From: Chitinivibrionales bacterium
GTDB taxonomy: Bacteria; Fibrobacterota; Chitinivibrionia; Chitinivibrionales; WJMI01
Assembly (NCBI GenBank): GCA_014728015.1
Contig: WJMI01000215.1
Coordinates: 1-33,275 of the forward strand
DNA: 33,275 bases
Direction: 5' to 3'
The position numbers were made by a program, and so were the translations under genes. Of this stretch, positions 18,470-27,242 are shown piece after piece. Position 1 is the first letter of the stretch. Every line of letters begins with the position of its first letter. Under the pieces are notes generated by a model that made no database searches, had not been told where the DNA came from, and saw only the letters and a program-made list of their open reading frames with translations.

Positions 18470-18584
18470 TGTAGCCGGACGGCCGGTGCTATGCCGGTGA
18501 AATAAAGCCAGAAAAACCACACAAAGACGCCAAAGTTACGCAATCATCATCGGCAGAGTCATATATTCAGAGGGGAGGAATGTC

Positions 18585-20036
18585 GTGAAGAAGGGGCCGC
18601 GTGAACAGTTGACGTCATGGCTCGACAGGCAGCTCGAGATCCTGCCTCCCGGGGCAGCCTTGCCCACCGACCGCGAGCTGGCATCGCGGTTCGGTCTTTC
18701 GCGAAGGACCATCTCTCGCATCGGAAGGAACTATGTGCGCGATGGCCGGATACTGCGCATTTCGGGAAAAGGAACGTTCGTGCCGAAAGATGCCACGGAC
18801 GACGACAGCCTCTGGAGTGCTTCTTCGACCAATGCCGCGCAGTCCCTGGTCGGCACCATCCACGACCTCATCCGGAGCGGCGAGCTCGAACGCGGCCATT
18901 CGCTTCCCTCGATCAAATACATGCGCCGGCGGTTCAAGGTTTCGCCTGCTACCGTAACCGCGGCATACCGGCAGCTTGTCGACGAAGGCTATGTCACCAA
19001 GATCGGAAAAAGTTTCTGGATTGGGCGCTTCAAGGAGCTGGCCCACCCGGACACAAAGAAAGAGGTCTTTCTGTTCCTCCACGGCCCCAGGGATTTTTCA
19101 CACGTGTTCAAGCGGGATTTCCTTTCCCAGGCATATCGCAAGCTGCAGGCCGAGTTGGGATTCTATGGTTTTGTTCTGCGATGCAAGTCGTGCTACGATC
19201 TGGATCGCCTGGTCAGCGGCTGGACAAGCACGCGCCGGCTGCCATACGGCATTGTGGCCTTCGGGGTTGACGAACGAAACGCGGAGGCCATGCTTACGCC
19301 GATTAACCGCCTGCTCGCGGACAAACGCGTGCAGCATCCGCCGGTCGTGATCGACTGGGTATGGGGAATGCCTTCCGCCATGCCGCGGGGAGCGATGGTT
19401 CTGTCCCGCCCGAATATGCTGACGTCCTCGGCACGCGCCCTTGCACACTATGCAGTCGAGAGACATTGGAGACGGATCGTAATATGCTCGACCGAGCGGG
19501 GCTTGCGGCCGGGCACCCGGTGGCATATCTACGATTGGATGCGGCTCCGCAGCGAACTCAAACGGATAGACCCGGACTTCGAATTCCGGATACTCGTGCT
19601 GCCCGCGCGGAGCGGGGGTACTACGCGGCCAGTATTATCATGGGTCCATGAACCCGTCGCCAGCCGCGTGCTCAGCAAATACACTGGTACTTCCTACGCA
19701 CAGGTCTCGACGGAGATATCCGCGGTGAACGATCTCAGGATGGCGGTTCGGCAGATACCGCGTCGAACCCTGCTGGTTTTCCGGAAGGATGCCGCCGCGG
19801 CCGGCGTTCTCTCCTTGCTGCAAGAGGATGCGCGCCGGGTACCAGAGGACATCGGCGTAATGGGCGTCGAAAATGACCCCGCCCATTACCACCTTGGCAT
19901 CTCATGCTGCGAGCCGGACTGGGACAGCGCCGGATATCTCATGGCGCATACTATAGTAGGCGACTTCCCGGTAAAGAAAACACACCGGGGATTCATGCGC
20001 GTGCCTGCCCGAGTGAACGAGCGGCTGACAACATAG
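18585..20036 (+). CDS. Transcriptional regulator with two tandem GntR-type wHTH domains and a C-terminal LacI/PBP-like sensor
   Basis: wHTH 1: LPTDRELASRFGLSRRTISRIGRNYVRDGRILRISGKGTFV. wHTH 2: LPSIKYMRRRFKVSPATVTAAYRQLVDEGYVTKIGKSFWIG. C-terminal region includes EDIGVMGVENDPAHYHLG...CEPDW, as in LacI-like effector domains. Confidence 0.83.
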   Translation: MKKGPREQLTSWLDRQLEILPPGAALPTDRELASRFGLSRRTISRIGRNYVRDGRILRISGKGTFVPKDATDDDSLWSASSTNAAQSLVGTIHDLIRSGELERGHSLPSIKYMRRRFKVSPATVTAAYRQLVDEGYVTKIGKSFWIGRFKELAHPDTKKEVFLFLHGPRDFSHVFKRDFLSQAYRKLQAELGFYGFVLRCKSCYDLDRLVSGWTSTRRLPYGIVAFGVDERNAEAMLTPINRLLADKRVQHPPVVIDWVWGMPSAMPRGAMVLSRPNMLTSSARALAHYAVERHWRRIVICSTERGLRPGTRWHIYDWMRLRSELKRIDPDFEFRILVLPARSGGTTRPVLSWVHEPVASRVLSKYTGTSYAQVSTEISAVNDLRMAVRQIPRRTLLVFRKDAAAAGVLSLLQEDARRVPEDIGVMGVENDPAHYHLGISCCEPDWDSAGYLMAHTIVGDFPVKKTHRGFMRVPARVNERLTT

Positions 20037-20077
20037 AGTGGCACAGGCACGAAGCGCAAGATGCGGGTTCACGGATT

Positions 20078-20608
20078 TCATTTCTTTCGTAACTCCCCCA
20101 CCAGCCTGGCGCGGGCCTTCTCGAGAAACGCCAGGAATGCCGGCTCCTTGTAGTCGGCATACGTCCATGAGAAATAGCGGAACCGTCCCTGGCGGTAATG
20201 AAGGGTTACTTCGGCGTAGATTCCATCGGCAAGATAGAGCCGGTGGAAGAAGTCCTTGGTAGTGGCAAGGACGAGCTTGTCACGCGCAAGGTATCCGGGA
20301 TCAAGGTTGACCGTCCTGCGCCCATTCGCGGAATACTCCCGCTCAATCTCGTTCGTGTCGAGCTTCGCGCGCGCCAGCCCGTCCCGATCGACCAGCCCCG
20401 CAAACGTGAGGTACACCTTCTCCAGGTTCTCCCCCATCTCTCCCGCGTAGTAGCCGGTAAACGCGGAAAACGGCACCGGACCGTACGAGCTTGCCGCTGT
20501 GCCGAAGCGCGCCTTGACATCGTCGAGCACGCGGTCCATGTCGGCCGGCGCCGAAAACGTGATCGCGCAGAACCTGGTAACCTTTTCGCCAGGTTGTGTA
20601 GTACCCAT
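20078..20608 (-). CDS. DUF4416 family protein
   Basis: MGTTQPGEKVTRFCAITFS...KLDTNEIEREYSANGRRTVNLDPGYLARDKLVLATTKDFFHRLYLADGIYAEVTLHYRQG matches the remembered DUF4416 pattern. Confidence 0.75.
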   Translation of the reverse strand: MGTTQPGEKVTRFCAITFSAPADMDRVLDDVKARFGTAASSYGPVPFSAFTGYYAGEMGENLEKVYLTFAGLVDRDGLARAKLDTNEIEREYSANGRRTVNLDPGYLARDKLVLATTKDFFHRLYLADGIYAEVTLHYRQGRFRYFSWTYADYKEPAFLAFLEKARARLVGELRKK

Positions 20609-20765
20609 CAATCCCTCGTCCCCGCGAAGTGCAGCGATAATGCACCAAATATACGCCATTTGCGGGAGATCAATCTGCTCCTCCCGGATTCAGCAGCTTC
20701 GCATGGTCCTTCTACTACATATAGTACCCAGCGGCGAACCCAACTACCAACTGGGTGGTCATGCC

Positions 20766-20795
20766 TTGACTTCCATCCTGAAAACGAAGTAGATT
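20766..20795 (+). promoter_or_regulatory. Candidate sigma-70 promoter of the rnf operon
   Basis: TTGACT (20766-20771), N18, TAGATT (20790-20795), about 70 nt upstream of rnfC. Confidence 0.35.
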
Positions 20796-20864
20796 TGCTC
20801 TCTCTTTTGACCCATGTTGAAGCACTTTTTCTTCGCTCGTTGCTGAACCTAACGCAAAGGAACA

Positions 20865-22211
20865 ATGTTGTTCGGCCTGTTCGGCAAGCTTTCGTTCAAA
20901 GGCGGGGTGCATCCCCCCCATCATAAGCACAGCACCCAATCCGTTCCGATACAGGAACTGCCTCCCCCGCCTGCGCTGGTCATTCCCCTCAGTCAGCATC
21001 TCGGGGCGCCCGCAGCTGCGGTTGTAAAAAAGGGTGATCAGGTAAAAATCGGGCAGGTGCTCGCCGAGGCCGGCGGATTTGTCTCCGCCCCGGTCCACGC
21101 ATCCGTCTCCGGCAAGGTCACCGGTGTGGGCGCCAGCCCGCACCCGTCGGGCAAGCATGTCACCGCGGTCGAAATCGAGAATGACACCACCGATGCGCGT
21201 GTTGATTTTTCAGGAATCAACTGGCGTGAGGATGCCCCGCAGGCGATTGTCAACCGGATAGCAGATGCGGGAATAGTGGGTATGGGCGGCGCGAGTTTTC
21301 CCAGTCACGTGAAACTCTCCCCGCCGTCGAACAAGCCCATCGACACACTCATCCTCAACGGCGCCGAATGCGAGCCGTATCTTACCGCCGATCATCGCAT
21401 TATGCTCGAGCAGACTGATGCGATTATTCTGGGAATGCAGATACTTAAGAAGGCGCTCAATGCTCACCGCGTGTTTATAGGTATCGAAGACAACAAACCG
21501 GATGCGATCGCCAAGCTCGAAGAAGCCATTCGCGCGGGAAGCTACGAGAATACATCGGTCGCCCGGCTGCGGGCCAAGTACCCGCAGGGCGGCGAAAAGC
21601 AGCTTATTCAGGCAGTCACCCGCCGGCAGGTGCCCTCGGGAGGACTTCCCATGGATGTCGGCTGCGTGGTGCACAACGTCGGCACCGCGCTGGCGGTCTG
21701 GGATGCGGTGATCAACGGTGTCCCGCTCTACCAGCGTGTGGTAACAGTCACCGGCCCCACCGTGGGCAAGCCGTCGAACCTGCTCGTGCGCATCGGCACG
21801 CCTGTCCGCTCCGTTCTCGAGCACTGCGAAACCGATCTGGACAGAACGAAAAAGGTGATCATGGGGGGCCCCATGATGGGCCTCGCGCTTCCAGAAATCG
21901 ATGCGCCGGTCGTGAAATCGACATCAGGCATACTCGCGCTTGATACCACGACCCCGGCGGTAAGGGCGCATGACTGCATCAGTTGCGGGAACTGTGTCAA
22001 GGCATGCCCGATACATCTCATGCCCTCGGTGCTGGGAAAGCTGGTGGATCGGGAAATGTATGATGATGCCGACCGCTACAATGTCCTCGACTGTATTGAG
22101 TGCGGCTCGTGCGCCTACGTGTGTCCGTCGAAAATCAACCTGGTCCATTTCATGAAGCTCGGGAAGTATCATGTGACCGCCGCGCGCAAGGCGGCCCGGA
22201 AAAAGCAGTAG
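20865..22211 (+). CDS. rnfC: Rnf electron transport complex subunit C
   Basis: GGVHPPHHKHSTQSVPIQELPPPPALVIPLSQHLGAPA, LILNGAECEPYLTADHRIML, CISCGNCVKACPIHLMP and CIECGSCAYVCPSKINLV. Confidence 0.96.
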   Translation: MLFGLFGKLSFKGGVHPPHHKHSTQSVPIQELPPPPALVIPLSQHLGAPAAAVVKKGDQVKIGQVLAEAGGFVSAPVHASVSGKVTGVGASPHPSGKHVTAVEIENDTTDARVDFSGINWREDAPQAIVNRIADAGIVGMGGASFPSHVKLSPPSNKPIDTLILNGAECEPYLTADHRIMLEQTDAIILGMQILKKALNAHRVFIGIEDNKPDAIAKLEEAIRAGSYENTSVARLRAKYPQGGEKQLIQAVTRRQVPSGGLPMDVGCVVHNVGTALAVWDAVINGVPLYQRVVTVTGPTVGKPSNLLVRIGTPVRSVLEHCETDLDRTKKVIMGGPMMGLALPEIDAPVVKSTSGILALDTTTPAVRAHDCISCGNCVKACPIHLMPSVLGKLVDREMYDDADRYNVLDCIECGSCAYVCPSKINLVHFMKLGKYHVTAARKAARKKQ

Positions 22212-22228
22212 CGTGTTGAGCAGTACCT

Positions 22229-23263
22229 ATGGCTGACGAAATTCCACAGCACAGGCTTCACCTCTCGACCTCGCCGCATATCCGGTACGGCGACAGCGTG
22301 CCGTCGGTGATGCTGTCGGTGGTCCTTGCACTGGTGCCGGCGCTTGTTGCATCGATCGTATTCTTCGGCGCGCGATCGTTGGCGCTGGTCACTACCTGTA
22401 TTGTCTCGTGTTGTGCCACAGAATGGACGATTTCCGTCTTTTTTCTAAAGAAAGGCAATACCCTCGGCGATTTCAGCGCGCTGGTAACCGCCATGCTGCT
22501 CGCGTTCAACCTTCCGCCCGATCTTCCCTGGTGGATGGCCGCGGTCGGATCGGTTTTCGCAATCGGTGTGGCCAAGATGGTTTTTGGCGGTTTGGGCAAC
22601 AATTTCATCAATCCGGCGCTTGCCGGCCGCGCGTTCTTAATGGCTTCCTATCCGGCTGCCATGACTGCATTCCGCGCTCCGCGCGGCGGCACGCTTTCCG
22701 GGCTCCCTCAGAGCATTGATGGTATCACCAGCGCCACGCCGCTCAAGACGTTTGCCGATGCCATGGCATCCGGAAATTTCGAGGCACTCGAGTTTCAACT
22801 CGCGCTCCCGGACCTGTTCCTTGGCAAGGTGGGAGGATGCATCGGTGAAACCTCGGTACTGGCGCTTCTTCTGGGCGCGACAATTCTATGGTATCGCCGT
22901 GCCATAGGATTCAGGATTCCTGTATCTTATATCGGCACCGTATTCGTGCTGTTCTGGCTTTTCAACGGCACGGGAAGCCTGGTCACGTCCGAGGCGTTGA
23001 TTGTGCCCATATTTCATGTGTTGAGCGGCGGGCTCATGCTCGGCGCTCTGTTCATGGCTACCGACATGGTGACTTCGCCGATCACTCCCATCGGTAAGAT
23101 CATCTTCGGGACAGGATGCGGGGTGCTTACGTTTCTCATCCGGAAGTTCGGTGGATATCCGGAAGGTGTTTCGTATTCAATCCTGCTCATGAACCTGGTC
23201 GTACCGCTGATTGATCGGTACACGCGGCCGCGGATATACGGAAAGGTCGAAAAACGTGCTTGA
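22229..23263 (+). CDS. rnfD: Rnf electron transport complex subunit D
   Basis: RLHLSTSPHIRYGDSVPSVMLSVVLALVPA; NFINPALAGRAFL; ITSATPLKT (flavinylation Thr motif). Confidence 0.96.
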   Translation: MADEIPQHRLHLSTSPHIRYGDSVPSVMLSVVLALVPALVASIVFFGARSLALVTTCIVSCCATEWTISVFFLKKGNTLGDFSALVTAMLLAFNLPPDLPWWMAAVGSVFAIGVAKMVFGGLGNNFINPALAGRAFLMASYPAAMTAFRAPRGGTLSGLPQSIDGITSATPLKTFADAMASGNFEALEFQLALPDLFLGKVGGCIGETSVLALLLGATILWYRRAIGFRIPVSYIGTVFVLFWLFNGTGSLVTSEALIVPIFHVLSGGLMLGALFMATDMVTSPITPIGKIIFGTGCGVLTFLIRKFGGYPEGVSYSILLMNLVVPLIDRYTRPRIYGKVEKRA

Positions 23264-23918
23264 CATCGTTCGACTGTCGCTCGTGCTCACTATCGTGGCG
23301 CTGATCGCGGGATTGGCTATCGGGCTGACCTACGAACAGACACGGGAAAGCATTGCTCAACAGAAGCGGCTGGTACAGCAGGAAGCGCTCATGGCGGTGT
23401 TTCCTGATGGTGTCCGTATCGAGGAAAGACACGGTGAAGATGTCCTTCCCGACCGCTACTGGGTGGCAATAATGAATGATACCCGTGTCGGGTATGCGTT
23501 TCGCGACAGCAGCCAAGGATATGCCGGTCTAAACAAGGTCATCGTGGGGGTAGACCCCGAGGGAACCATCCTCGGTGTAAGTATTATAGCGCAGGCGGGG
23601 ACCCCGGGACTGGGACAGCGCGTCATCGAAATAGCATCCAAGAAATATCTATGGAACCCGTTGGGGAGAGATGAAGAAGAGAAACGGCCATGGTTTACCA
23701 AGCAGTTTGAGGGGCTTCATGTTGACGAAACCATTACATTCGACAAGTCGGCGGAATGGCATGCGCTCGAGCCCGAAGCGCGCGAGCGTCTCAGGAATAA
23801 GAACCAGATAACCGCGGTCACCGGTTCAACAATTTCGACGCGCTCGGTCATACGGGCGGTCACCGAGCGTATCCCGCGGTATCTCTCGGCGCTTGCGGCC
23901 GAACAGGAAGAAGAATGA
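23256..23918 (+). CDS. rnfG: Rnf electron transport complex subunit G
   Basis: GTG start overlapping the rnfD end; single TM; AGTPGLGQRVIE; TGSTISTRSV (FMN-Thr motif). Confidence 0.93.
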   Translation: MLDIVRLSLVLTIVALIAGLAIGLTYEQTRESIAQQKRLVQQEALMAVFPDGVRIEERHGEDVLPDRYWVAIMNDTRVGYAFRDSSQGYAGLNKVIVGVDPEGTILGVSIIAQAGTPGLGQRVIEIASKKYLWNPLGRDEEEKRPWFTKQFEGLHVDETITFDKSAEWHALEPEARERLRNKNQITAVTGSTISTRSVIRAVTERIPRYLSALAAEQEEE

Positions 23919-24502
23919 TCAAGGATCTGAAACGCGGTATTATCACCGAGAACCCTATTCTCGTACTTGCGCTGGGCCTGTGCCCGGCCCTCGCGGTCAG
24001 CACGTCTCTGCAGAACGGGGTCGGCATGGGGGCGGCCGCAACGTTTGTGCTCGTATGCTCCAACGTCATCGTGTCGCTTATCAAACGGTTCATCCCGCCC
24101 AAGGTCCGCATTCCCTGCTACATAATAGTAATCGCCACGTTCGTGACCATGGTCGAGCTGATCATGAAAGCATACTTTCCCGACCTCAATAAGAGCCTGG
24201 GAATTTTCGTGTCCTTGATTGTGGTAAACTGTATAATTCTGGGACGCGCCGAGGCATATGCCTCCAAGAACAATGTATTCAAATCGTTGATCGACGGCAT
24301 TGTCATGGGACTCGGATTCACGGTCGCACTCTGCACGCTTGCGACGATTCGCGAGGTACTCGGGGCCAATAAGCTCTGGGGGCTCAACGTGATTCCGGGA
24401 TTCAAGCCGATGACCATCTTTACACTCGCACCCGGCGGGTTCCTGGCCATCGCGCTGGTGATGGGGCTCTCGAACTGGATTCGTGACAGGAAAAAGGGAT
24501 AG
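23915..24502 (+). CDS. rnfE: Rnf electron transport complex subunit E
   Basis: MIKDLKRGIITENPILVLALGLCPALAVSTSLQNGVGMG, ...VVNCIILGRAEAYASKN. Confidence 0.96.
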   Translation: MIKDLKRGIITENPILVLALGLCPALAVSTSLQNGVGMGAAATFVLVCSNVIVSLIKRFIPPKVRIPCYIIVIATFVTMVELIMKAYFPDLNKSLGIFVSLIVVNCIILGRAEAYASKNNVFKSLIDGIVMGLGFTVALCTLATIREVLGANKLWGLNVIPGFKPMTIFTLAPGGFLAIALVMGLSNWIRDRKKG

Positions 24503-24511
24503 GGCGGACGA

Positions 24512-25114
24512 ATGGATCCCATACCTCTCGTACAGATCTCTATAGCAGCGATATTGATCAACAATTTCGTGCTGGCGAGGTTCCTCGGACTCTGCCCGTT
24601 TTTTGGCGTATCAAAGCGGCTGTCGAGCGCTATTGGCATGGGTATGGCCGTGGTGTTCGTAATGAGCGTCGCATCGATGTTCACCTGGGCAATTGATGCG
24701 TTTGTGCTGCAAAGATTCGGCGTGCAGTACCTGCAAACCATCGTTTTTATCCTGGTAATTGCGTCGCTGGTTCAGCTGGTCGAAATGACTATTCAGAAGT
24801 TCTCGCCCGTACTCTATGAGGCGCTGGGCATATACCTGCCGCTGATAACAACGAATTGCGCGATTCTGGGGGTGGCCAAGCTCAACACGGGCGCCGGATA
24901 TTCATTTGTGGAGTCGCTGGTCAACGGAGTGACATCGGGTATAGGATTCACGCTCGCACTCGTCCTCATGTCGGGAATTCGCGAGCGGCTCGAGCTTGCC
25001 AATGTCCCGAAACCGCTTCGCGGACTGCCGATAGCATTTGTTACCGCCGGACTGATGTCGATCGCGTTTCTCGGATTCGCCGGTCTGGATTTTTTCAGGA
25101 CAAGCGGAGGGTAG
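24512..25114 (+). CDS. rnfA: Rnf electron transport complex subunit A
   Basis: ILINNFVLARFLGLCPFFGVSKRLSSAIGMGMAVVFVM, ITTNCAILGVA. Confidence 0.96.
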   Translation: MDPIPLVQISIAAILINNFVLARFLGLCPFFGVSKRLSSAIGMGMAVVFVMSVASMFTWAIDAFVLQRFGVQYLQTIVFILVIASLVQLVEMTIQKFSPVLYEALGIYLPLITTNCAILGVAKLNTGAGYSFVESLVNGVTSGIGFTLALVLMSGIRERLELANVPKPLRGLPIAFVTAGLMSIAFLGFAGLDFFRTSGG

Positions 25115-25120
25115 GAAAGA

Positions 25121-26137
25121 GTGGTTGTCGTACCGATTCTTGTTGTCGGTGGTGTGGGCCTGTTTTTCGGGATAGGCCTCGGCATTGCATCGCGCAAGCT
25201 GACGGTACACGTTGACCCTCGTATCGACCAGGTGCTGGGACTGCTCCCGGGAGCAAACTGCGGCGCGTGCGGGTACCCGGGTTGCAGCGCGTTTGCCAAG
25301 GCCGTGGTAGAGGGTCAGGCTGAACCATCGGGATGCGTGCCCGGCGGCGCGAAGGCCGCGCACGACATCGCCGACCTTCTGGGCATAGAAGCCGGGCAGG
25401 CCGAGCCTCTCATGGCTGTCGTGCATTGCAAGGGCGGGAACGCCGAGGCAAAGGAGCGCGCCGAATACGAGGGTATTGCCGACTGCCAGGCCGCTGTCCT
25501 GGCGGGTAACGCGGGAAAAATGTGCCCCGACGGGTGCCTGGGCTTGGGAACGTGTGTGCGCGTATGCCCCTTCGATGCGCTTTCTATCAATACAAACGGT
25601 GTGGCAGTTGTGGATCCCGAAAAATGCACGGGGTGCGGCAAATGCGTGTCAGTGTGCCCGCGAAATCTTATCGAGCTGATACCGAGATTGCACAAAATCT
25701 TTCTTGCCTGCAACAACCACGATCGGGGCGCCAAGGTAAAGAAATACTGCACCGTGGGATGCACGGCATGCACGCTGTGCGTCAAAGCCACGCCATCGGG
25801 CGCAGTCACTATGGAAAACAATATCCCGCATCTCGATTATTCCGGTAATGAGACATTTGTGCCGGCAGCCCACAAATGCCCCCAGCACTGCTTTGTCGAT
25901 CTTGCCAAGGCCCGCCCCAAGGTCAATATCGATACTAAGTGCGATGGGTGTGGCAAGTGTGTCGAAGTGTGCCCGGTGGATGCTATTTCGGGAGAGCAGG
26001 GGCAGCGGCATGTCGTAAACAAGGACAAATGCATCGGCTGCGGGATTTGCCTTGATGTATGCCCTGTGCATGCCATATCCCTGTGGGGCGGTTTGGGATA
26101 CAGTCCTGACGACAAGACCAGGCGCCAGCGGAGGTAG
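25121..26137 (+). CDS. rnfB: Rnf electron transport complex subunit B, extended ferredoxin region
   Basis: VDPRIDQVLGLLPGANCGACGYPGCSAFAKAVV; multiple CxxCxxC motifs (CTGCGKCVSVCP, CDGCGKCVEVCP, CIGCGICLDVCP). GTG start. Confidence 0.95.
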   Translation: MVVVPILVVGGVGLFFGIGLGIASRKLTVHVDPRIDQVLGLLPGANCGACGYPGCSAFAKAVVEGQAEPSGCVPGGAKAAHDIADLLGIEAGQAEPLMAVVHCKGGNAEAKERAEYEGIADCQAAVLAGNAGKMCPDGCLGLGTCVRVCPFDALSINTNGVAVVDPEKCTGCGKCVSVCPRNLIELIPRLHKIFLACNNHDRGAKVKKYCTVGCTACTLCVKATPSGAVTMENNIPHLDYSGNETFVPAAHKCPQHCFVDLAKARPKVNIDTKCDGCGKCVEVCPVDAISGEQGQRHVVNKDKCIGCGICLDVCPVHAISLWGGLGYSPDDKTRRQRR

Positions 26138-26489
26138 GCTGTCCGGACCGGAGACTATTTATTGACCGTAGATGAAAGCAAGGAGCGGAGGTGGGCGCCG
26201 TTTTGGGGTTCCCGCCTTTGAATAGGGCTACGGTGAGGCTTGCAGGATTCAGGGTTCGCTATTCTTCGGTTTGCGTCTGATCGGAAGCCGGCCTTTGGGG
26301 CTGTCAATACCAAGATATGCTTACCGCTTCTCGCAAGATATGCCTTTCTGAAGAGTTGTACACGGCATAAGTCCTTAAATGCCTGCAAACTACATGGCCT
26401 CACGTGATCTTTGTTGTGTATACATGACTGCTAACCGCCTGTTTGTCCTTCCGCTATAGCAACCACAACTGGTTGGACACAATAGATAG

Positions 26490-26518
26490 TTGACACCCAA
26501 CATATTGTTGTGTATAAT
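26490..26518 (+). promoter_or_regulatory. Consensus sigma-70 promoter with intra-spacer dyad
   Basis: TTGACA (26490-26495), exactly 17 nt, TATAAT (26513-26518). Spacer contains CAACA-TAT-TGTTG (26498-26510). Confidence 0.75.
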
Positions 26519-26579
26519 GAGAAGGTGGGCATTCCAACGCCTGCCTGGCGGCCCGTTTACTCATGAAGGAGGTTGGGTG

Positions 26580-26801
26580 ATGAGGCTGTATCACAAGGTG
26601 GCCTGTACTCAGTGTGAGCAGTATACGAAATGCCCGCAGAGGACACGGATGATGGTGAACTACTGTGGATCTCGATCCCGCCACCTGGCAGCTGAGATTG
26701 ATGCGGCATTCGAAGAATGCCGTGCGCGACGGGGCCTGACGTTCAAGAGAGATACTCGCGCAATACCTACCATAAGGGGCCTTGAGACACTTCCCGCCTG
26801 A
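26580..26801 (+). CDS. Small Cys-rich protein (73 aa), unknown function
   Basis: MRLYHKVACTQCEQYTKCPQRTRMMVNYCGSRSRHLAAEIDAAFEECRARRGLTFKRDTRAIPTIRGLETLPA. AAGGAGG SD (26566-26572) 7 nt upstream of ATG; consensus promoter upstream. Confidence 0.72.
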   Translation: MRLYHKVACTQCEQYTKCPQRTRMMVNYCGSRSRHLAAEIDAAFEECRARRGLTFKRDTRAIPTIRGLETLPA

Positions 26802-27181
26802 AATTCCATCCAGACATAGCTCTGCTGTGGTGAGATACAGGGCCGGCAACCGAGATCGATCATATATCAGCAGGGATCGGGTTGTGTCCCTCCTGTTAAG
26901 ACTTAAGCGATTCAAACCAAGGGTGCAAATTGGCTCATTGCATTGGTTTTGCGCAAATTAGCTTTGGTCCGACCCAATCCTACAATCCTACCCAAACTAC
27001 GAATGCTTTCGTTGTTTCAATGTCGGCATTAAACTATGCCACATACTCAATTAGCGTATGAAAGCTGTTTTTTTGCTTTTGCGGCGAAATTAATGGGGTT
27101 TCGCAAACTTGACCACATGTAGTATATGTCAAAATCGATGGAGGTCGTTTAACTCATTAAACATTATAATCTAGATTTCTG

Positions 27182-27210
27182 TTGACACAGACAGATACTC
27201 CGGATATATT
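27182..27210 (+). promoter_or_regulatory. Near-consensus sigma-70 promoter of the TIGR02147 operon
   Basis: TTGACA (27182-27187), N17, TATATT (27205-27210), 32 nt before the ATG at 27243. Confidence 0.65.
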
Positions 27211-27242
27211 CTAATCGCCCGCTCCTCCGGAGATTTGGCAAC

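Noticed and set aside
20198-20926. 242-aa plus-strand ORF
   Set aside because: Mostly antisense to the DUF4416 gene and runs into the rnfC start; no domain.
26454-26915. 153-aa minus-strand ORF opposite the Cys-rich gene
   Set aside because: No SD/promoter support; the plus strand has a consensus promoter, SD and Cys motif.
26903-26919. 13-bp identity (GCGATTCAAACCA) to the 3' end of the HTH gene at 14146, encoding WFESL on the minus strand; possible HTH gene remnant
   Set aside because: A 13-mer match is expected by chance in a window of this size; the upstream frame is stopped immediately.
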